From positions 1,426,001 through 1,490,000 of the forward strand of contig NZ_CP051515.1 in the NCBI RefSeq assembly GCF_012689525.1: DNA of 64,000 bases, written 5' to 3'. The translations under genes were made by a program, and so were the position numbers. Numbering within the stretch: position 1 is the stretch's first letter; each line of letters starts with the position of its first letter. This stretch comes from Paraburkholderia aromaticivorans. Its GTDB lineage: Bacteria; Pseudomonadota; Gammaproteobacteria; Burkholderiales; Burkholderiaceae. This document shows, piece after piece, positions 1 to 8,351 of the stretch. The notes under the pieces were generated by a model. The model worked only from the letters and a program-made list of their open reading frames with translations. It was not told the DNA's origin and searched no databases.

Positions 1-2
1 GG

Positions 3-161
3 GTGGAAGCGCATCAGCGAGCGGTCGATCTGTTCCAGCAGGAAAGCACCAGCGGCACCGATGCGCAACTCAAGGCGGCGGCCCAGCATGCGCTGCCGAC
101 CATCAAACATCATCTCGCGATGGCGCAGCAACTCGCCGGCGCAATGAAGGGTTCGCCATGA
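3..161 (+). CDS. DUF4142-family protein, C-terminal end (partial)
   Basis: The window opens inside this gene; only the last 52 residues are present. The visible part is an amphipathic helix pair with His-rich motifs (VEAHQRAVDLF, then LPTIKHHLAMAQQL), as in the C-terminus of the exported, ferritin-like four-helix DUF4142 proteins that are common in Burkholderiaceae. The stop codon overlaps the next start (ATGA at 158-161), which suggests translational coupling. The N-terminus and any signal peptide lie outside the window. The function of the family is unknown. Confidence 0.6.
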   Translation: MEAHQRAVDLFQQESTSGTDAQLKAAAQHALPTIKHHLAMAQQLAGAMKGSP

Positions 162-502
162 ACGCGATCCTGCCGCGGCCGGCCTATGAGGATTCCCTTA
201 TGCAGATCACTTTTTCCGACGACAAGCCGGTCTTCGACGGAGCGAATCTGACCGTGCGCTTTATGGCGCGGGTGGACGGCGATCCGGTCGTATGCACGAT
301 TACCGCCGAGGCGCTCGAGGATCATTTCGGCGCCGATTCCGCCCTGGAAGCCACACTGATGTCGGCCTTCGACAAAGGCCGTCAACGTATCCGTTCGGTT
401 TGCGCGGAAGCACTCGACCAGAACGACGGTGAAGGCGTAGTGTTGCATAGCGGACTGTTCCGAGTGGAAGGCATGGAACCGGATCGCGGCACCACGGCGT
501 AG
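158..502 (+). CDS. DUF1488-family small protein
   Basis: 114 residues. The core from about residue 15 (MQITFSDDKPVF, then LTVRFMARVDGDPVVCTITAEALEDHFGA) matches the layout of the DUF1488 family: short, acidic, cytoplasmic proteins of unknown role. I chose the ATG at 158 because AAGGG lies 8 bases upstream and it overlaps the previous stop; an internal ATG at 200 would begin directly at the conserved core and is a real alternative. It is probably co-transcribed with the DUF4142 gene. Confidence 0.75.
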   Translation: MNAILPRPAYEDSLMQITFSDDKPVFDGANLTVRFMARVDGDPVVCTITAEALEDHFGADSALEATLMSAFDKGRQRIRSVCAEALDQNDGEGVVLHSGLFRVEGMEPDRGTTA

Positions 503-600
503 TGCCGGCGCGTGCCCTCGCTCGCTCGCGTGCGCTGTGCGGCGCGGCGAAATGCGGCGGCATGGTCCGCAAACGCTATCCAACGATGCATGGAGGCCTC

Positions 601-1182
601 ATGTCACTCATCGTCGCAGCACGCTTTACGACTTTTCCCGCCGCAGAAGACGCGGCGGCAAAGCTCTTCAACGCAGGTTTCGTCGAGGAAGACGTCACGC
701 TGTTCTTCGTCAATCCGCGCGGTCAGCATGCGCGTTATCCGATCGGCGGCGACACCGGCACCGATGCCGGCGCGAAGGATGCGCCCAAAGGTGCCGGCAT
801 GGGCGTCACGATCGGGGCGGTAGTCGGCGCCGTGGTGGGCGTCGGGATCTTCGCGGCGTTCTCCGCGCCGATCATCGTATCGTTGATAGCGGCGGGTGTC
901 GGCGCGTATGTCGGCTCGCTGATCGGGGCGATGTTCCGTACGCGCGACGCCGGCCACGCGGGCCATCGTTCGGCATTCCATGAGGAGACGCGCGATTCCG
1001 GTGTGCTGGTCGCCGTGCACGTCTCGCCGGACAATCAGTTCGATGCCGCGCGCGTGCTGCGCGAAGCCGGCGGCTCGGCGATCGAGCGGGCGAGCGGACG
1101 CTGGCAGCAGGGGCGCTGGGCTGACTTCGATCCGTTGAAAAAACCGGTGCCGCTCGGCGAGTTCAGCGAGAAGAGCGCTTGA
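601..1182 (+). CDS. glycine-zipper envelope/stress protein, hypothetical
   Basis: 193 residues. The N-terminal part (about residues 1-60) looks like a small ferredoxin-like domain (SLIVAARFTTFPAAEDAAAKLFNAGF). A Gly/Ala-rich hydrophobic hairpin follows (about 68-115, with GAVVGAVVGVGIF and AAGVGAYVGSLIGAMF), typical of glycine-zipper membrane segments. The C-terminal domain repeats the ferredoxin-like style (SGVLVAVHVSPDNQFDAARVL). The start at 601 has GGAGG 4-9 bases upstream; upstream in-frame starts lack this. No exact function can be named. A strong terminator follows. Confidence 0.7.
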   Translation: MSLIVAARFTTFPAAEDAAAKLFNAGFVEEDVTLFFVNPRGQHARYPIGGDTGTDAGAKDAPKGAGMGVTIGAVVGAVVGVGIFAAFSAPIIVSLIAAGVGAYVGSLIGAMFRTRDAGHAGHRSAFHEETRDSGVLVAVHVSPDNQFDAARVLREAGGSAIERASGRWQQGRWADFDPLKKPVPLGEFSEKSA

Positions 1183-1214
1183 GTCGTTGAATGTTTTCGT
1201 TGCGGTAATTAGCA

Positions 1215-1250
1215 GAACGGCCCGACATCAATCGGGCCGTTCTTTTGTGC
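1215..1250 (+). terminator. rho-independent terminator
   Basis: A perfect 11-bp stem, GAACGGCCCGA at 1215-1225 with TCGGGCCGTTC at 1232-1242, has a 6-base loop and is followed by TTTTGTG. It ends the glycine-zipper gene and also lies just beyond the 3' end of the facing minus-strand gene (stop at 1291). Confidence 0.85.
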
Positions 1251-1290
1251 CTGTCTTTTTGTGCCTGTCTGGCAGTACGCAAACCTCTGC

Positions 1291-1533
1291 TCAAACCCAG
1301 ATTTGCGGCGCATCACGTTGCGGCTGGGGTGCGCGATCCACCTGACGTTTGTCGCGCGTCGGCTCGCAAGCGGCCGGCACGAATCCATCATGCGTCACGC
1401 CGCACGAAGGCGACGTAGCCTGCGCATTCGAGGACGGCGCTTCCTGCGCCAGCACGTGTTCGCGAATCTGCATTACGGCCGCCGAGCTGATGATCGCGAC
1501 GGCGGCCAGAAATTCTGCGCTTCTGATCTTCAT
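1291..1533 (-). CDS. small exported hypothetical protein
   Basis: 80 residues. MKIRSAEF is followed by a hydrophobic stretch (LAAVAIISSAAVMQI, about residues 8-23), a probable signal peptide or single anchor. The rest is polar, with two Cys (in SPSCGV and AACEP) that could form a disulfide. AGGGAG lies about 9 bases upstream of the ATG at 1533. I recognise no family; the case rests on the start signal and the signal-like N-terminus. Confidence 0.45.
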   Translation of the reverse strand: MKIRSAEFLAAVAIISSAAVMQIREHVLAQEAPSSNAQATSPSCGVTHDGFVPAACEPTRDKRQVDRAPQPQRDAPQIWV

Positions 1534-1901
1534 GGTGGTACTCCCTGTCGTTGTTGGCTGCCTATTGTTTTCAATGCATTGGCACGTCTTGCAGTGTGTT
1601 GTTGCGTTGCACGCGTGCTGGGGCGGAGCGTATTAAGCAACCGCTGTGCCATCGACCGGAAGCCCGCTGTGCGGGGCTTTGCCAGCAATCGCGACGCGTG
1701 GCGGCGGGCAACATTTACGCGTGTTGGCAAGATTGGACGTGCCCGTCGACGCAGCGCGCAAACGTCCATAGCGATGTGCGCCGGGCACGCCTCGTGCGGA
1801 TAGATCGATGAACTCCATCGTCGGAGGGCGAGCGCCTCGCAATAGGACAACCCATCTCCGGCGGCAGATTCCATGACTAACGAAACCCTTGGAGGTATTG
1901 A
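1534..1901. other. intergenic region, no gene seen
   Basis: 368 bases between the divergent small exported gene and the PA2169-family gene. It should hold both promoters, but I see no clear -35/-10 pair. A short hairpin (AAGCCC with GGGCTT around 1659-1678) is the only structure noted and is weak. Confidence 0.4.
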
Positions 1902-2354
1902 ATGGCTACGAACGTTGTTTCCGTGCTGAACGATCTGGTCGAGACGTCGAAGGATGGCGAGAAGGGCTTTCGCAAGGCAGCCGATGATGCGCACGACGCG
2001 CAGCTGAAAACGCTGTTTCTATCGCGTGCCGAAGACTGCACGCGCGGCGCGCGCGAGTTGCAGGACGTGGTTCAAGGACTGGGTGGCAAGCCCGAAACGG
2101 GCGGCAGCATGAGCGGCGCGCTGCATCGCGGCTGGGTCGACGTGAAGTCGGCCGTGACGGATCGCAGCGACCACGAAATTCTGGCCGAATGCGAGAAGGG
2201 CGAAGACGTCGCGAAGAAGCGCTATCACGATGCACTCGAAAAGGAGTTGCCGGCGGATGTGCGGGCGATCGTCGAGCGGCAGTATCAAGGCGTGCTGCAG
2301 AATCATGACCGCGTGCGTGATCTGCGCGATCAATATGCGGCGGCGAAGCGTTAA
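1902..2354 (+). CDS. PA2169 family four-helix-bundle protein (DUF2383)
   Basis: 150 residues, the usual length for this family of ferritin-like four-helix proteins, many of them stress-linked in beta- and gammaproteobacteria. The N-terminal half begins VVSVLNDLVETSKDGEKGFRKAADD, and a second helical pair carries the acidic run ILAECEKGEDVAKKRYHDALEKEL. It is cytoplasmic with no signal peptide. GGAGG lies 7 bases before the ATG. A hairpin terminator shared with the facing BON gene follows. The molecular role of the family is not established. Confidence 0.85.
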   Translation: MATNVVSVLNDLVETSKDGEKGFRKAADDAHDAQLKTLFLSRAEDCTRGARELQDVVQGLGGKPETGGSMSGALHRGWVDVKSAVTDRSDHEILAECEKGEDVAKKRYHDALEKELPADVRAIVERQYQGVLQNHDRVRDLRDQYAAAKR

Positions 2355-2448
2355 GAGCAGGTGAGCAATCGGCGCTCGACAGGGCGCCGGTTGTTTGTTG
2401 CCCGTACTCGATTGCAACGGGCTCAATTCCATACCGAGCCGCACGTAA

Positions 2449-2480
2449 AAAAGCCATCCGCAATGCGGATGGCTTTTGTG
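2449..2480. terminator. bidirectional terminator
   Basis: AAAAGCCATCCGC at 2449-2461 pairs with GCGGATGGCTTTT at 2465-2477 around a 3-base loop, giving A/T tracts on both sides. It sits between the convergent PA2169-family and BON genes and can serve both. Confidence 0.85.
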
Positions 2481-2547
2481 TTTCCTGAAGCAGGAGTTCC
2501 GGGAAACGCCAACCGAGGCCGACGCTTCCCGGACAGACCGGCCGATT

Positions 2548-2889
2548 TTAGTCGGCGGCGATCTTCAGATGGTTCTTCACGCTCGACACACCCTTCACGG
2601 CCTCTACGACTTCCCCGGCCGCAGCCTTGTCGTCGGCGGAAGGCACCGTACCCGTGAGCCACACCACGCCCTTGCGGGTCTTCACGTGGATGTGCGTCGA
2701 CTTGACGTTCGTCGCGGCCAGCAGATCCGCCTTGGCCTTAGTGGTGATGGCGCCGTCGTCGACATGCTGGCCGACGGTTTCCGATGCCGCCGACGGAGCG
2801 CTGCTCTGCGCCATGGCGTTCGTAGCGTTCAGTGCGAAAGCGACACAAGCGATGCTACCTGCGGTCTTCAGAAGTTGGATGGTCTTCAT
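2548..2889 (-). CDS. periplasmic BON-domain protein
   Basis: 113 residues. A signal peptide (about 1-28: MKTIQLLKTAGSIACVAF, ending NAMAQ) is followed by one BON domain: DGAITTKAKADLLA, then HIHVKTRKGVVWLTGTVPS, then VEAVKGVSSVKNHL. BON domains bind membranes or envelope partners; OsmY-like proteins are induced by osmotic or envelope stress. GAAGGAG lies 5-11 bases upstream of the ATG at 2889. It is a single-gene unit. Confidence 0.9.
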   Translation of the reverse strand: MKTIQLLKTAGSIACVAFALNATNAMAQSSAPSAASETVGQHVDDGAITTKAKADLLAATNVKSTHIHVKTRKGVVWLTGTVPSADDKAAAGEVVEAVKGVSSVKNHLKIAAD

Positions 2890-3334
2890 GGTTTCTCCTT
2901 CGGGTGTTGATGAAAATTGCGGTCTTGTTGCCTGCGGTCGATCGCGGTCGAAACCGCTGATGACACGCGTGGGATCGTTGCCGCTACGGTTCCGTCAGGG
3001 CCCGTTATCGACACCGGCCGACGGTCTGTGCATGCGTTTCGCTTCCGTGTTGCTTCTGCGTTTCGCGTGCAAAGACCGGCGTCCGTCCACATAGTGCAAG
3101 GACGCAAGCGGTGTGCCCGACATGGCGGCAAAAGACTGCCATCACGGAAAAGCCGTTACGACACAGGTATTTAGGCTGAGGAATAAGACGTCGCGAAGCA
3201 TCGACGCAAGGCGGGACGGCTCGCGGCGGCAGGGACCGGAATTTGCCGGGTCCTTGTAAAAAAGGCGCCCGGCGGCCTGCGCAATTGGCGGGCCTGAAAA
3301 CGCAAAGCCTAGAAAAAACAGGGCGTTGCGCGAG
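2890..3334. other. intergenic region between BON gene and rpoN
   Basis: This 445-base stretch, before the sigma-54 promoter, separates divergent genes and must hold the BON promoter. I see no convincing gene, hairpin or sigma-70 pair in it. Confidence 0.4.
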
Positions 3335-3351
3335 TTGGTACGACAGTTGCT
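3335..3351 (+). promoter_or_regulatory. sigma-54 (-24/-12) promoter before rpoN
   Basis: TTGGTACG at 3335-3342 and TTGCT at 3347-3351 match the sigma-54 consensus (TGGCACG-N4-TTGCW) with one change. The GG (3337-3338) and GC (3349-3350) have the exact 12-base offset. The predicted transcription start is near 3362, about 40 bases before the rpoN ATG, which implies that RpoN is needed for its own gene. Confidence 0.75.
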
Positions 3352-3400
3352 CTAGACGGGCTATTCACCATTTTTCGGCTATCAACGGGACCTCACTACA

Positions 3401-4882
3401 ATGCCTTCCATTGAACTACGCACAAGGCAGTCTCTCGCACTCACGCCGCGTCTTCAGCAATCGGTGCGTCTGTTGCAGTTGTCGTCTCTGGAGTTCCAGC
3501 AGGAGTTGCGCACCGCGCTCGACACCAATCCGTTCCTCGAGTACGACTCGTCGGAGACGGAAGACGTGGCGCTAGCAACCGCAACCTCTGGCGAAGACGG
3601 CGGCGCGCTGCCCGCCACCGACACGGTCGCCACCGCCGAGCCCGATGCGCTGCCGGCTGAATCCGGCGCCAACGATACACTGGAAAGCGCGGGCCAGGAC
3701 GACATGCCGGGCGACTTCTCCGGCGACTACAGCAGCCGCAGTTCGACGCGCCAGAACGGCGACTCGGACAGCAGCGACCCGGCCGAATGGGCGCGCTCGC
3801 AGCCGACCTTGCGCGAGCAACTGCACGATTCGCTGCGCCTCTATCGACTCGACGACCGTGATCGCGCGGTGGCGCGCTTCATCATCGAGGCGCTCGACGA
3901 CGACGGCTATCTGCGTCAGGAACTCTCCGATCTCGCGGACAGCGTCGATCTCGAACCCGAACTGACCGAAGAAGAATTGCTGGTGGCGCTGCGTCTCGTT
4001 CAGTCGCTCGATCGCCCGGGTCTGGGCGCGCGCTCGTTGTCCGAATGCCTGTCGCTGCAGGTGAATGCCTTGCCCGCTGAGACGCCGGGGCGCGATGTCG
4101 CGCGGCAAGTCGTCGAACATCATCTGGAACGGCTCGCGCGCCGCGAGCAGGCCGAACTGCAAAAGCAGATCGGCTGCAGTGCGGAAGAGTTGCGGGTGGC
4201 TTGTGCGCTCGTGCGCAAGCTCGACCCGAAACCGGGCAACAGCTACGGCCGCACCGAAGACAACTACGTGGTACCGGACGTGATCGTGCGTCAGGTCCGC
4301 AACAAGTGGGTCGTGACGATCAACCCGGCGGTGCAGCCGCGCGCGCGCATCCATCGCATGTATGCGGAACTGTTCGCGCAGTCGGCCGGCGCAAGCCGCT
4401 CGCCGCTCGCGCAACAACTGCAGGAAGCACGCTGGCTGATCCGCAATGCCCAGCAGCGCTTCGATACGATTCAGCGCGTGGCCGAGTGCATCGTCGCGCA
4501 TCAGAAGGCCTTCTTCCAGTACGGCGAAATCGCGCTCAAGCCGATGGTGCTGCGCGATGTCGCCGACGAACTCGGCCTGCACGAATCCACCATCTCGCGG
4601 GCCACCGGCAACAAATATATGGCCACGCCGCGCGGTATTTTCGAATTCAAGCATTTCTTCCCGCGCGAACTGGGCACGGAAAGCGGCGGCACCTGTTCGG
4701 CCGCGGCGGTGCGCGCGCTACTCAAGGAAATGATCGCCGCGGAAAACACGCGCGATCCGCTTTCGGACGTGACGCTCGCCAAGATGCTCGCCGATCAGGG
4801 CGTGCTGGTGGCGCGCCGCACCGTGGCGAAATACCGGCATCTGATGAAGGTGCCGCCGGCGGAGTTGCGCCGCCAGCTTTAA
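3401..4882 (+). CDS. rpoN: RNA polymerase sigma-54 factor RpoN (stand-alone copy)
   Basis: 493 residues. It has all the family landmarks: a Gln/Leu-rich activator-interacting region I (LALTPRLQQSVRLLQL), an acidic low-complexity region II (about 48-130), the core-binding domain, a helix-turn-helix (LGLHESTISRATGNKY, about 391-406) followed by FEFKHFF, and a C-terminal RpoN box ARRTVAKYR (471-479). It directs core polymerase to -24/-12 promoters that need AAA+ activators. The usual rpoN neighbours (lptB upstream; hpf and ptsN downstream) are absent, so this looks like the second rpoN of Burkholderia-type genomes. Other sigma-54 parts in this window are the activators at 27358 and 50150 and the promoters at 29607 and 49996. 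Confidence 0.95.
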   Translation: MPSIELRTRQSLALTPRLQQSVRLLQLSSLEFQQELRTALDTNPFLEYDSSETEDVALATATSGEDGGALPATDTVATAEPDALPAESGANDTLESAGQDDMPGDFSGDYSSRSSTRQNGDSDSSDPAEWARSQPTLREQLHDSLRLYRLDDRDRAVARFIIEALDDDGYLRQELSDLADSVDLEPELTEEELLVALRLVQSLDRPGLGARSLSECLSLQVNALPAETPGRDVARQVVEHHLERLARREQAELQKQIGCSAEELRVACALVRKLDPKPGNSYGRTEDNYVVPDVIVRQVRNKWVVTINPAVQPRARIHRMYAELFAQSAGASRSPLAQQLQEARWLIRNAQQRFDTIQRVAECIVAHQKAFFQYGEIALKPMVLRDVADELGLHESTISRATGNKYMATPRGIFEFKHFFPRELGTESGGTCSAAAVRALLKEMIAAENTRDPLSDVTLAKMLADQGVLVARRTVAKYRHLMKVPPAELRRQL

Positions 4883-4917
4883 ACGCGCCGCGCCCCGCAG
4901 AGTCGGGGCAGCGCTCA

Positions 4918-4956
4918 AGCGCCACGCGAGACGGTCCGTCCGCGTGGCGCTTTTTC
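4918..4956 (+). terminator. rho-independent terminator after rpoN
   Basis: AGCGCCACGCG at 4918-4928 pairs with CGCGTGGCGCT at 4941-4951, followed by TTTTTC. It separates rpoN from the aminotransferase gene. Confidence 0.85.
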
Positions 4957-5020
4957 GTATCTGGACGTTTCGCGCGCGCCCCTTTACATTGGCGGGTCCA
5001 TGGGAAACGGGGTGCAGTCA

Positions 5021-6199
5021 ATGAAGTACTCGAATCTGGTCGAACGCTTGCAGGGCCGGCGCACCTCCGCGTGGGAAATCCATCGCGTCGCGCAACAGGC
5101 GGAGGCGAGAGGTGAAAACGTGATCGTCCTGAGCGTGGGCGATCCGGACTTTGCGACGCCCGCGCCGATCGTCGAGCGTGCAATCGAGGCCTTGCGCGGC
5201 GGCGATACGCACTACAGTGCGGTGTCCGGCCGCGAGCCGGTGCGCGCGGCGATCGCCGCGGAACACACGCGCATGACCGGCTGCGCCGCGAGCGCCGCCA
5301 ACGTGATCCTGACCGCGGGGGCGCAGAACGGCGTGTTCGCTGCGTCGCTGTGTCTGCTGGAAGCGGGCGATGAAGTGATCGTCCCCGAGCCCATGTATCT
5401 GACCTACGAGGCCTGCGTGCGCGCGGCCGGCGCCACGCTCGTGACGGTGCCGGTCGATCGGGCGCGGGCGTTTCACGTCGACTGCGATGCGCTCGAAGCC
5501 GCCGTCACGTCGCGCACCAAAGCCATCTTCTTCGCGACGCCGTGCAATCCGACCGGCGTGGTGATGCAACGCGCCGATCTCGAACGTATCGCGCGGCTCG
5601 CGTGCCGGCACGACCTATGGGTACTCTCCGACGAGGTCTACGCCGAGCTGACGTTCGAACGCGAGCACGTGAGCATTGCCGCACTGCCCGGCATGGCGGA
5701 GCGCACCGTGACGCTCGGCAGCCTGTCGAAATCGCATGCCATGGCGGGTTGGCGCGTGGGCTGGGCGATCGGGCCCACGGAGCTGATCGAGCATATGGGG
5801 CGGCTCGCGCTTGCCATGCTCTACGGCTTGCCCGGCTTCATCCAGCAGGCTGCATTGACGGCGTTGCAGCACAAGGCCGAGATCGCCGCCGAGATGCGTG
5901 AGATCTACCGGCGCCGGCGCGACGTGGTGTTCGAGCGTTTGCATCGTGTGCCGGGCTTGCGATGCCTGTTGCCCGAGGCGGGCATGTTCATGATGGTCAA
6001 TGTGAGCGGCACGGGCCTCGATACGGTCGACTTCACCTGGCAGCTGTTCCGCGCACAGGGCGTGTCGCTGCTCGACGCGAGCGCCTTTGGCGAGACGGCG
6101 AATGGTTTCGTGCGACTGGGTTTCGTCGTCGACGAAGCGCGTCTGATCGACGCGTGCGAGCGCATCGCTGCATTCGTCGGCGCATTGCCGGGTCGTTGA
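5021..6199 (+). CDS. PLP-dependent class I aminotransferase, AruH-like (arginine:pyruvate transaminase family)
   Basis: 392 residues, fold type I. SVGDPDF and GDTHYSAVSG lie near the N-terminus, the substrate and PLP motif NPTGV is present, and the PLP lysine is Lys237 in SLSKSHAMAGWR. From memory, the sequence closely follows Pseudomonas AruH (MKYS start, EVIVPEPMYLTYEA, GWRVGW), which moves the arginine amino group to pyruvate in the arginine transaminase pathway. The partner genes of that pathway are not adjacent, so the substrate is uncertain. I preferred the ATG at 5021 (GGGGT upstream) over the ATG at 5000. It is a monocistronic unit. Confidence 0.8.
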   Translation: MKYSNLVERLQGRRTSAWEIHRVAQQAEARGENVIVLSVGDPDFATPAPIVERAIEALRGGDTHYSAVSGREPVRAAIAAEHTRMTGCAASAANVILTAGAQNGVFAASLCLLEAGDEVIVPEPMYLTYEACVRAAGATLVTVPVDRARAFHVDCDALEAAVTSRTKAIFFATPCNPTGVVMQRADLERIARLACRHDLWVLSDEVYAELTFEREHVSIAALPGMAERTVTLGSLSKSHAMAGWRVGWAIGPTELIEHMGRLALAMLYGLPGFIQQAALTALQHKAEIAAEMREIYRRRRDVVFERLHRVPGLRCLLPEAGMFMMVNVSGTGLDTVDFTWQLFRAQGVSLLDASAFGETANGFVRLGFVVDEARLIDACERIAAFVGALPGR

Positions 6200-6386
6200 G
6201 TCTTTCGCCAACGTTTCGTTTGCTTTTCGATTGGCGTAACGCGGCGATGCGTCGTGGGAGGAATCCGCGTCGTCGCCAGTTTTCGATTGACGCCGCAAAT
6301 GCTTGCGTCAAAAATCGAGCGCCGAGTTCGTCTTAAGCTTTGACCTTCGGGACATCGGCGCCTATCGACTCTCGGTTGGAAACCCC

Positions 6387-8168
6387 ATGGGCCTTCGCTA
6401 CACCTTCTGGTTGCGCCAATCCTTGATGGCAGGATCGATGGCGGCCGCGCTCGTGGCGATGGCGCTCGTGCTTGTTGCGCTCGCCACGTTCAGCACGATG
6501 TGCGCGGCGGCTGAACCAGACGACTCGCCGGAAGCCGCCGCAAGCGCCGATACTGAGGCATGGGCGCCGGACGCGCCTCGCGTCGTGAGCGGCCAGCCCA
6601 AACAACGTGCGGAGCCGAACGGCCAACCGCAGCAGGATTCGCACGCGGCCGCAACACGCACACCTCGGCAGCCGCGCCCGGGCGCAACGGCGCAGAACGA
6701 AGCGTCGGGCAGCGCGGCGCAGCGCAACGCGAAACCGGAGCCGGCGGCGATCCCCGTGCCGCCGGAAACCTCGGCGGTCACGCAGCATTCGATCCGGCTC
6801 GATGGCCGCAAGATCGACTACACGGCCACCGCCGGCAACCTGCTGCTGCGCGACAAGACAGGACAGGCCAACGCGAGCGTCTTTTACGTTGCCTACACCG
6901 TCGCCAGCAAAACGCCGCAGGCGCGGCCCGTTACGTTTCTTTTCAACGGCGGGCCGGGCGCCGGCACTGTCTTTCTGATGATCGGATCGTTCGGGCCGAA
7001 GCGAGCGCGTACCGCGAGTCCCGATATCACGCCGCCCGCACCGTATACGCTCGCCGACAATCCCGACAGCCTGCTCGACAGCACCGACCTCGTATTCATC
7101 GACGCCGTCGGCGCGGGTCTGTCGAGAATCGTCGGCCGTGGCACGGGCAAAGACTTCTGGGGCGTCGACAAGGATGTCGACGCGTTTTCGCAATTCATCG
7201 ACCGCTATCTGACGGTGAACCAGCGCTGGAATTCGCCGAAATATCTGCTCGGCGAATCGTATGGCACCGCGCGCGCCGCGATGCTCGCGTATCAGTTGGG
7301 GCAGAACAATATCGCGCTCAACGGCGTGATCCTGATGTCGTCGGTGCTCGATTCGGCTGCGTTTTCGGCAGGCTCGGATTTCAAAAGCGAAAGCTATCTG
7401 CCGAGCTTCGCGGCGATCGCCTGGTATCACGACAAGATCGTGCCGAAGCCGGCCAGTCTGCCGGCTTTTCTCGATGAAGCGCGCGCGTTCACACGCGGCC
7501 CCTATGCGCAAGCCCTCGCACAAGGGGATGCGCTGTCCGACGCCGAGCGCGACGCGATCGCCGCGCGCGTCGCGCAATTCACAGGGCTAGATGTCGCCTA
7601 CGTGAAGCGTAGCCGGCTGCGTCTTTATCCGTCGCGCTATCGCAGTGAATTGCTGCGCGATCAGGCGCGCAGTATCGGCCGTTACGATGCGCGCTTCGAA
7701 GGCATCGACTTCGACAGCGTCTCTGAGCGCCCCGATTACGACGCCTCGGTGAGCAGCGTGTCGAGTGCTTTCGACGCGGCGCTGCACCAGCATTTCGCTG
7801 AGGACTTGCACTTCACGCCGGCCGACCGCTACCGCGTGTTCAACGATGAAGCGTTGACCCAATGGGACTGGAAGCATCGCGAATGGTGGGGCGAGCATTT
7901 GCCCGTACCGTATGCAGCCGGCGATCTGGCTGAAGCGATGCGGCAGAATCCGCAATTGCGCGTGATGTCGGTGAACGGCTATTTTGATCTGGCCACGCCG
8001 TTCTACGCGACCGAATATGCGCTCGCGCATCTGGGCGTGGACGGCCCGCTGCGCGCCAATGTGCGAATCGCCTACTATCCGACCGGTCACATGATCTATC
8101 TCGACGACGCGGCATTGCACACGCTCAAGCGCGATCTGGCGAGTTTCTATGCGGCGGGTGCGCGCTAG
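6387..8168 (+). CDS. S10 family serine carboxypeptidase-like peptidase, exported
   Basis: 593 residues. A hydrophobic N-terminus (about 14-38, ending MCAAA) looks like a signal peptide. A 90-residue Gln/Pro/Ala-rich linker follows, then the alpha/beta-hydrolase domain of the S10 type: FLFNGGPGAGT for the oxyanion region, LGESYGTARA with nucleophile Ser291, Asp534 in NGYFDLATP and His568 in TGHMIYLD. Members remove C-terminal residues from peptides and stay active at acidic pH; bacterial forms are periplasmic or secreted. I placed the start at the ATG at 6387, with GGTTGGA upstream. The neighbours give no pathway clue. Confidence 0.85.
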   Translation: MGLRYTFWLRQSLMAGSMAAALVAMALVLVALATFSTMCAAAEPDDSPEAAASADTEAWAPDAPRVVSGQPKQRAEPNGQPQQDSHAAATRTPRQPRPGATAQNEASGSAAQRNAKPEPAAIPVPPETSAVTQHSIRLDGRKIDYTATAGNLLLRDKTGQANASVFYVAYTVASKTPQARPVTFLFNGGPGAGTVFLMIGSFGPKRARTASPDITPPAPYTLADNPDSLLDSTDLVFIDAVGAGLSRIVGRGTGKDFWGVDKDVDAFSQFIDRYLTVNQRWNSPKYLLGESYGTARAAMLAYQLGQNNIALNGVILMSSVLDSAAFSAGSDFKSESYLPSFAAIAWYHDKIVPKPASLPAFLDEARAFTRGPYAQALAQGDALSDAERDAIAARVAQFTGLDVAYVKRSRLRLYPSRYRSELLRDQARSIGRYDARFEGIDFDSVSERPDYDASVSSVSSAFDAALHQHFAEDLHFTPADRYRVFNDEALTQWDWKHREWWGEHLPVPYAAGDLAEAMRQNPQLRVMSVNGYFDLATPFYATEYALAHLGVDGPLRANVRIAYYPTGHMIYLDDAALHTLKRDLASFYAAGAR

Positions 8169-8247
8169 CCGGTTCCGAACAACTCGCAACGCGGTCGGGG
8201 CTTGCCCGATAGCCGGATTCGGCGTGTTCCGTTGAACGGTATAATTC

Positions 8248-8282
8248 GTTGCAACGTCGTGGCATGACCGCGACGTTGCAAC
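8248..8282 (+). promoter_or_regulatory. inverted repeat over the start region of the FadR-type regulator gene
   Basis: GTTGCAACGTCG at 8248-8259 and CGACGTTGCAAC at 8271-8282 form a perfect 12-bp dyad with an 11-base spacer, just after a TATAAT box (8240-8245). It therefore covers about -3 to +31 of the predicted transcript. Each arm contains the 8-base palindrome GTTGCAAC. No T-tract follows, so it looks like an operator (autoregulation) or a leader hairpin rather than a terminator. Confidence 0.55.
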
Positions 8283-8351
8283 GTATCGTGCCTGGACGCT
8301 TATCCACCGCCTCAAAACCGCTCGCTCAACCGGCTTCACTTACCGCTGCCC

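Noticed and set aside
8248..8282. The GTTGCAACGTCG dyad as a terminator of the S10 peptidase gene.
   Set aside because: No T-tract follows and it starts just after a TATAAT box, so operator or leader hairpin is a better reading.
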